Assembly: GCA_023412995.1 (NCBI GenBank)
Contig: JAEZQS010000309.1
Span: 1-9,328 of the forward strand
Length of the DNA: 9,328 nucleotides
Reading direction: 5' to 3'
Source: Pseudomonadota bacterium
GTDB taxonomy: Bacteria; Pseudomonadota; Gammaproteobacteria; Xanthomonadales; Rhodanobacteraceae
In this document: positions 5,662 to 9,328 of the stretch, in pieces
Layout: every line of letters begins with the position of its first letter
How positions within the stretch are numbered: the first letter of the stretch is position 1
Program-made: the position numbers and the translations under genes
The notes under the pieces: model-generated
The model's input: the letters and a program-made list of their open reading frames with translations, nothing else
Database searches by the model: none
What the model was told of the DNA's origin: nothing

Positions 5662-7380
5662 ATGCCTTTCCGAACGTTTGTCGTCCCAGCACGCCCGGAT
5701 GCCCGTGTTCCGCTGCGGGCCCGTATCGCAGGGGTTGCGCTGCTGCTGCTCCTGCTGGCTCCACTCCGGGCCTTTGCCGGCGAGGTTGCCCTCGAGGGGC
5801 AGTGGCGCCTGGCCTCGGCATCGGAGACCGCCGCCGACGTCCGCCTGGACGATCCCCGGCTGCAGGCGTTCGTGCCGTCCCGCTTCACGTCCATGGCCGG
5901 CCCGGGCGAGCAGGCGTGGATCGTCCTGCGTCCCCGCTCCGGCAACTGGCCGCCCCCGCCGTGGGTGCTGTCGGTGATGAATTCGGGCCTGCAGGAAATC
6001 ACGCTGTACCTGCCGGGCGTGGCCCCGCGAAGCGCGATGCTCGGCGCACGGGGTCCGGGCACGTGGCCGGCGCACGGGCGCCTCGCCTTCGCGGTGGACA
6101 CGCCGCTGGCGCCCGCCGAGGCGCTGCTGCTGCGACTCGACACGCAGGGCGCCATTGCCGCGCCGCCGCGCTTCTCCGCGCAGGCGGTGCCGGATTTCAT
6201 CGCTTCGGACAGCGCCTGGCTTGCGCTCGCCAGCGCCTCGCTCGGCATCATGCTGGCGATGGCGATCATGGCGCTGTGCTTCGCCCTGCGCCTGCGCGAT
6301 GCAACGTACCTGCATTACGCCGTCTTCATCCTCGGCTATGCCTTCATCCTGGCGCTGCAGGGCGGCTTCGTGTTCGAGCCGCTCGGCTGGACCGCGCTCG
6401 CGGCGTCGCCGCGACTGTGGGGGCGCCTCGCGGTGGTGGTGTCGATCATCGGCGCCGCGCTCTTCCTGTCGCGCTTCGCCAACCTCCGGCGCTACCTCGA
6501 GCGCGGGCGGCAACTGCTGAATGCCTATGCGGCGCTGGTCGCGCTCGTCGCCGCGACCGGCTTCGTGCCCGGGCTCGAGGGCATCGGCAGGGAGCTGGTC
6601 AATCCGCTGCTGATCGTCGGCGCGCCGCTGTTCATCGGCATCGCGGGCATAGCCGCCTGGCGGGGTTCGCGCTACGCCGGGCTGTTCATGCTCGGCTGGA
6701 CGCCGCTGCTCGCCGTCACCGCGCTGGGCAGCCTGCAGCTCTACGGCGTGACGCGCGACTGGGCGTGGACGGACGGGGCCAGCCTCGCCTGCGGCGCGCT
6801 CGAGGCGCTCCTTTTCTCGCTGGCGCTGGCGTACCGCACGCTGGAGCTGCGCCGGGCACATGCGCAGGCGCGGCTGCAGGCCGACATCGACGCACTCACC
6901 GGACTGCTCAACCGGCGCGCGTGGCACGAGCGGGTCGGCGCGACCGGCGCATTCGGAAGCGACGGCGGCCCATTGTCGGTGCTCTTCCTCGACCTCGACC
7001 ATTTCAAGCAGCTCAACGACCGCCGCGGGCACCACGTCGGCGACGACACCCTGCGGGCACTCTCGCGCGCCATCCGCAGCGAGCTGCGCAAGACCGACAT
7101 TGCCGGGCGCTACGGTGGCGAGGAGTTCGTCGTCGCCCTCGCCGACACCGGCCCGCAGCAGGCGATGCACATCGCCGATCGCATCCGGCGGCGCCTGCTG
7201 CGGCATGTCGACGACGACGGCCCGGTGTCCACCGTGAGCATCGGCATCGCCACGCGCCTGCCGGGCGAAGACCTTGCGATGCTGCTGCGCCGCGCCGACC
7301 ACGCGATGTACGCCGCCAAGACCGAAGGGCGCAACCGCGTGGCGCTGGCGCCGACGAACCGCGCGGCCGTGGGGGCCTGA
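5662..7380 (+). CDS. Membrane diguanylate cyclase with 7TMR-DISM sensor
   Basis: Synthesises c-di-GMP from two GTP at the inner membrane. The protein has 572 residues. A signal peptide or first hydrophobic segment lies at 18-39 (ending AFAG). A periplasmic beta-rich region at about 40-180 resembles 7TMR-DISM extracellular domains, and seven hydrophobic helices lie at about 185-392. A short coiled linker (YRTLELRRAHAQARLQADID) leads to a C-terminal GGDEF domain at about 405-563. The active-site motif is GGEEF (485-489), the metal-binding segment is FLDLDHFKQLND (442-453), and an RxxD inhibitory site (R476-KT-D479) is present. The enzyme therefore appears active and product-inhibited. ATG 5662 is the first start after an in-frame stop at 5647-5649; the ribosome site is weak. 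It stands 49 bp before ivd on the same strand, so some readthrough into the leucine genes is possible. The sensed ligand is unknown. Confidence 0.92.
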   Translation: MPFRTFVVPARPDARVPLRARIAGVALLLLLLAPLRAFAGEVALEGQWRLASASETAADVRLDDPRLQAFVPSRFTSMAGPGEQAWIVLRPRSGNWPPPPWVLSVMNSGLQEITLYLPGVAPRSAMLGARGPGTWPAHGRLAFAVDTPLAPAEALLLRLDTQGAIAAPPRFSAQAVPDFIASDSAWLALASASLGIMLAMAIMALCFALRLRDATYLHYAVFILGYAFILALQGGFVFEPLGWTALAASPRLWGRLAVVVSIIGAALFLSRFANLRRYLERGRQLLNAYAALVALVAATGFVPGLEGIGRELVNPLLIVGAPLFIGIAGIAAWRGSRYAGLFMLGWTPLLAVTALGSLQLYGVTRDWAWTDGASLACGALEALLFSLALAYRTLELRRAHAQARLQADIDALTGLLNRRAWHERVGATGAFGSDGGPLSVLFLDLDHFKQLNDRRGHHVGDDTLRALSRAIRSELRKTDIAGRYGGEEFVVALADTGPQQAMHIADRIRRRLLRHVDDDGPVSTVSIGIATRLPGEDLAMLLRRADHAMYAAKTEGRNRVALAPTNRAAVGA

Positions 7381-7393
7381 GGCGCCGGTCGGC

Positions 7394-7399
7394 TATCAT
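7394..7399 (+). promoter_or_regulatory. -10-like element before ivd
   Basis: TATCAT (5/6 to TATAAT), in a CGGCTATCATC context, lies 31 bases before the ivd ATG and just after the cyclase stop. No good -35 is found 16-18 bp upstream. Confidence 0.3.
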
Positions 7400-7429
7400 C
7401 ACCGCTCCCCCTCCAGCGGAACGGCCGGA

Positions 7430-8581
7430 ATGCACCCCTTTTCCCTCGGCGAGGACCTCGATCTGCTGCGCGAAACGGTGCGCGCCTTCGCCGAGAAGGA
7501 AATCGCGCCGCGCGCGGACGTGATCGATCGCGACAACGCCTTCCCGCAGGACCTGTGGCGCAAGCTCGGCGACATGGGGCTGCTCGGCATCACCGTGTCG
7601 CCCGAATACGGCGGTTCGGGGATGGGCTACCTCGCCCACCTCGTCGCGATGGAGGAGATCTCGCGCGCCTCCGGTTCCATCGGGCTGTCCTACGGCGCGC
7701 ACTCCAATCTCTGCGTCAACAATCTCTTCCACAACGGCACGGACGAGCAGAAGGCGCGCTTCCTGCCGAAGCTGTGCAGCGGCGAGTTCGTCGGCGCGCT
7801 CGCGATGAGCGAACCGGGCGCGGGATCGGACGTGGTCGGCTCCATGACCTGCCGCGCCGAACGCAAGGGCGATGCGTGGATCGCCATCGGCTCCAAGATG
7901 TGGATCACCAACTGCCCCGACGCGGACGTGCTGCTGGTGTACATGCGCACCGCGCACCGCCCGGCCGGCAGCCGTTGCATGACCGCGTTCCTGGTCGAAA
8001 AGGGCATGCCGGGTTTCACCACCGCGCAGAAGCTGGACAAGCTCGGCATGCGCGGTTCCAACACCTGCGAGCTGGTGTTCGACGGCTGCGAGATCCCCGA
8101 CGCCAACCGCGTCGGCGAAGTGAACGAGGGCGTGCGGGTGCTGATGAGCGGCCTCGACACCGAGCGCCTGGTGCTCACCGGCGGTCCGGTCGGGCTGATG
8201 CAGGCGGCGCTCGACGTCACCCTCCCCTACGTGCGCGAGCGCAAGCAGTTCAACGCGCCGATCGGCACCTTCGGCATCATGCAGGCGAAGATCGCCGACA
8301 TGTACACCCTGCTGCAGTCCTCGCGTGCCTACGCCTACATGGTGGCGCGCAGCTACGACGAGGGCGCGCGCTCGCGCATCGATCCCGCCTCCTGCCTGCT
8401 GCATGCCTCGCAGTCGGCGGTGCAGGTCGCCCTGGAAGCCGTGCAGTCCCTCGGCGGCAACGGCTACATCAATGAATACCCGACGGGACGCATCCTGCGC
8501 GATGCCAAGCTGTACGAGATCGGCGCCGGCACCAACGAGATCCGCCGCATGCTGATCGGCCGCGAGCTGATCGGCGCATGA
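7430..8581 (+). CDS. ivd: Isovaleryl-CoA dehydrogenase
   Basis: FAD-dependent oxidation of isovaleryl-CoA to 3-methylcrotonyl-CoA, the committed step of leucine catabolism; electrons pass to ETF. The 383-residue length is normal for the acyl-CoA dehydrogenase family. The signature AMSEPGAGSD is at 125-134 and the C-terminal signature includes QSLGGNGYINEYPTGRILRD and EIGAGTNEIRR. Ivd assignment rests on GLDTERLVLTGGPVG at 241-255. There Glu245 occupies the position of the catalytic base that human IVD uses, instead of the later Glu used by short- and medium-chain enzymes. The sequence as a whole, such as SYGAHSNLCVNN, is also typical of IVD. The context supports it: the next full enzyme gene is the mcc carboxyltransferase. 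The start at ATG 7430 gives a normal N-terminus (MHPFSLGEDLDLLRE). The gene symbol liuA is used in Pseudomonas. Confidence 0.94.
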   Translation: MHPFSLGEDLDLLRETVRAFAEKEIAPRADVIDRDNAFPQDLWRKLGDMGLLGITVSPEYGGSGMGYLAHLVAMEEISRASGSIGLSYGAHSNLCVNNLFHNGTDEQKARFLPKLCSGEFVGALAMSEPGAGSDVVGSMTCRAERKGDAWIAIGSKMWITNCPDADVLLVYMRTAHRPAGSRCMTAFLVEKGMPGFTTAQKLDKLGMRGSNTCELVFDGCEIPDANRVGEVNEGVRVLMSGLDTERLVLTGGPVGLMQAALDVTLPYVRERKQFNAPIGTFGIMQAKIADMYTLLQSSRAYAYMVARSYDEGARSRIDPASCLLHASQSAVQVALEAVQSLGGNGYINEYPTGRILRDAKLYEIGAGTNEIRRMLIGRELIGA

Positions 8582-8583
8582 GC

Positions 8584-8588
8584 GGAGG
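8584..8588 (+). promoter_or_regulatory. Ribosome binding site for the GTG-initiated 88-aa gene
   Basis: GGAGG lies six bases before GTG 8595 and immediately after the ivd stop (8579-8581). It supports GTG as the start and translation close to coupled with ivd. Confidence 0.7.
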
Positions 8589-8594
8589 CGCGCT

Positions 8595-8861
8595 GTGAGC
8601 CAGGGGTTCGAATGGTTCGCCACGATCGGGGGCATCATCGCGGCATTCATGGTCTCGCTCGATTTCGGGCGGCGGGTGACGGGCTGGGGCTTCGTCCTGT
8701 TCGCCTTCGCCAGCATCGCCTGGATCGGCTACGGCCTGATGGACGAGGAGGGCGGGCTGCTCACCCAGAATATCGTGCTGTTCGGAATCAATCTGCTCGG
8801 CATCTACCGCTATCTGATCCGCAAGCGCCCGCCCGGTGCGCCTGAGGGGGCGAACGCATGA
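8595..8861 (+). CDS. Small three-helix membrane protein of unknown function
   Basis: An 88-residue protein starting with GTG behind a strong GGAGG. There are three hydrophobic segments at about 8-22, 30-48 and 58-75, then a basic tail (RKRPPGAPEG), so the C-terminus is probably cytoplasmic. Conserved-looking features are GWGFVLF at 30-36, a WIGYG at about 43-47, and Asn near the start of helix 3 (NLLGIYRYL). I do not recognise a named family. Its size and W-xx-YG pattern recall SemiSWEET/PQ-loop half transporters, but the PQ motif is absent, so this is only a suggestion. It sits 13 bp after ivd and overlaps the next gene by ATGA, and so belongs to the leucine-catabolism operon. A role in transport or membrane association of the pathway is speculation. 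Confidence 0.85.
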   Translation: MSQGFEWFATIGGIIAAFMVSLDFGRRVTGWGFVLFAFASIAWIGYGLMDEEGGLLTQNIVLFGINLLGIYRYLIRKRPPGAPEGANA

Positions 8862-9328
8862 CGATCATCACTTCCAAGATCGACGAGGGCTCGGACACCT
8901 TCCGTCGCTATGCCGCGCACAACCGCGCCTTGGTGCAGGAGCTGCACGAGCGCGTCGCGCAGGCGGCGCTCGGCGGGCCGGAGAAGCATCGCGAGCGCCA
9001 TGTCAGCCGCGGCAAGTTGCTGCCGCGCGACCGGGTGGCGCACCTGCTCGATCCCGGCTCGCCTTTCCTCGAGATCGGCCAGCTCGCCGCCTGCGACATG
9101 TACAAGGGGGAGGCGCCGGGTGCGGGCGTGATCGCCGGCATCGGCCGCGTTTCGGGGCGCGAGACGATGGTGGTCGCCAACGATCCCACCGTGAAGGGCG
9201 GCGCCTATTTCCCGATGACGGTGAAGAAGCATCTGCGCGCGCAGGAAATCGCGATGCAGAACCGGCTGCCCTGCGTCTATCTGGTCGACAGCGGCGGCGC
9301 CAATCTCCCGCACCAGGCCGAGGTCTTC
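8858..9328 (+). CDS. mccB: Methylcrotonyl-CoA carboxylase, carboxyltransferase (beta) subunit, 5' part
   Basis: Transfers carboxyl from carboxybiotin to 3-methylcrotonyl-CoA, the step following Ivd in leucine degradation. The first 157 residues are present of an expected 535 or so; the rest lies beyond the window. Family segments seen are RGKLLPRDRVAHLLDPGSPF at about 51-70, GAGVIAGIGRVSGRE at about 87-101, NDPTVKGGAYFPMTVKKHLR at about 108-127 and YLVDSGGANLPHQAEVF to the edge. The AYFPMTVKKHLRAQEIA stretch is typical of MCC rather than propionyl-CoA carboxylase. ATG 8858 overlaps the TGA of the small membrane gene by four bases, with GAGGGGG upstream, indicating translational coupling. A biotin-carboxylase subunit gene would be expected downstream. 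Confidence 0.92.
   Translation, partial: MTIITSKIDEGSDTFRRYAAHNRALVQELHERVAQAALGGPEKHRERHVSRGKLLPRDRVAHLLDPGSPFLEIGQLAACDMYKGEAPGAGVIAGIGRVSGRETMVVANDPTVKGGAYFPMTVKKHLRAQEIAMQNRLPCVYLVDSGGANLPHQAEVF

Noticed and set aside
5383..7302. Long open frame on the minus strand opposite the diguanylate cyclase
   Set aside because: The plus-strand protein has clear GGDEF and 7TM features. The antisense product is low-complexity, rich in Arg/Glu/Gln, and matches no family; it is a typical high-GC shadow.
7013..8716. Long minus-strand frame opposite ivd
   Set aside because: It is His/Arg/Ala/Val-rich with no recognisable domain, and lies fully antisense to a well-supported isovaleryl-CoA dehydrogenase.

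Overview
The window reads as a chromosomal segment of a high-GC gammaproteobacterium, most likely a xanthomonad (family Xanthomonadaceae/Lysobacteraceae; genus not resolvable from this sequence). The basis is the protein types (leucine dehydrogenase next to leucine-catabolism genes, a TetR/hydrolase pair, an IcmF-type mutase) and the interspersed repeats: GGGAAT heptamer arrays, a GTGGGAGCGGCTTCAGCCGC REP, and a long palindrome with a GGTGCCAGGGACAATTTT core. I recall these repeats from such genomes but could not search for them.

Layout. The left half is on the minus strand. From right to left it holds a TetR regulator (4097-3495), an alpha/beta hydrolase 17 bp behind it (3477-2551), a small exported protein (2452-1868), and the 5' two-thirds of a fused cobalamin-dependent acyl-CoA mutase, icmF (1669 to beyond position 1). 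From 4341 the strand switches to plus: leucine dehydrogenase (4341-5444), a membrane diguanylate cyclase (5662-7380), isovaleryl-CoA dehydrogenase (7430-8581), an 88-residue three-helix membrane protein (8595-8861), and the start of the methylcrotonyl-CoA carboxylase carboxyltransferase subunit (8858 to beyond 9328). No rRNA, tRNA, CRISPR array, prophage or transposase gene was seen, and no gene-free stretch exceeds 300 bp.

How the genes work together. Leucine is deaminated by leucine dehydrogenase. After oxidative decarboxylation elsewhere, isovaleryl-CoA is oxidised by Ivd and the methylcrotonyl-CoA product is carboxylated by Mcc. IcmF-family enzymes isomerise isobutyryl-CoA and n-butyryl-CoA, and some also act on isovaleryl-CoA/pivalyl-CoA. 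The locus is therefore mainly branched-chain amino acid and branched acyl-CoA metabolism, with a c-di-GMP synthase embedded in it.

Most notable observation. The icmF reading frame is interrupted, without loss of frame or any stop codon, by four repeat elements from three families: two GGGAAT heptamer arrays in inverted orientation, an 84-bp element with perfect 26-bp terminal arms (exactly 28 codons), and a REP hairpin. All fall at expected interdomain linkers, and the core catalytic and nucleotide-binding motifs that can be seen are intact. This resembles the Rickettsia palindromic elements that live inside protein genes. No defence system or other novel multi-gene system is evident.
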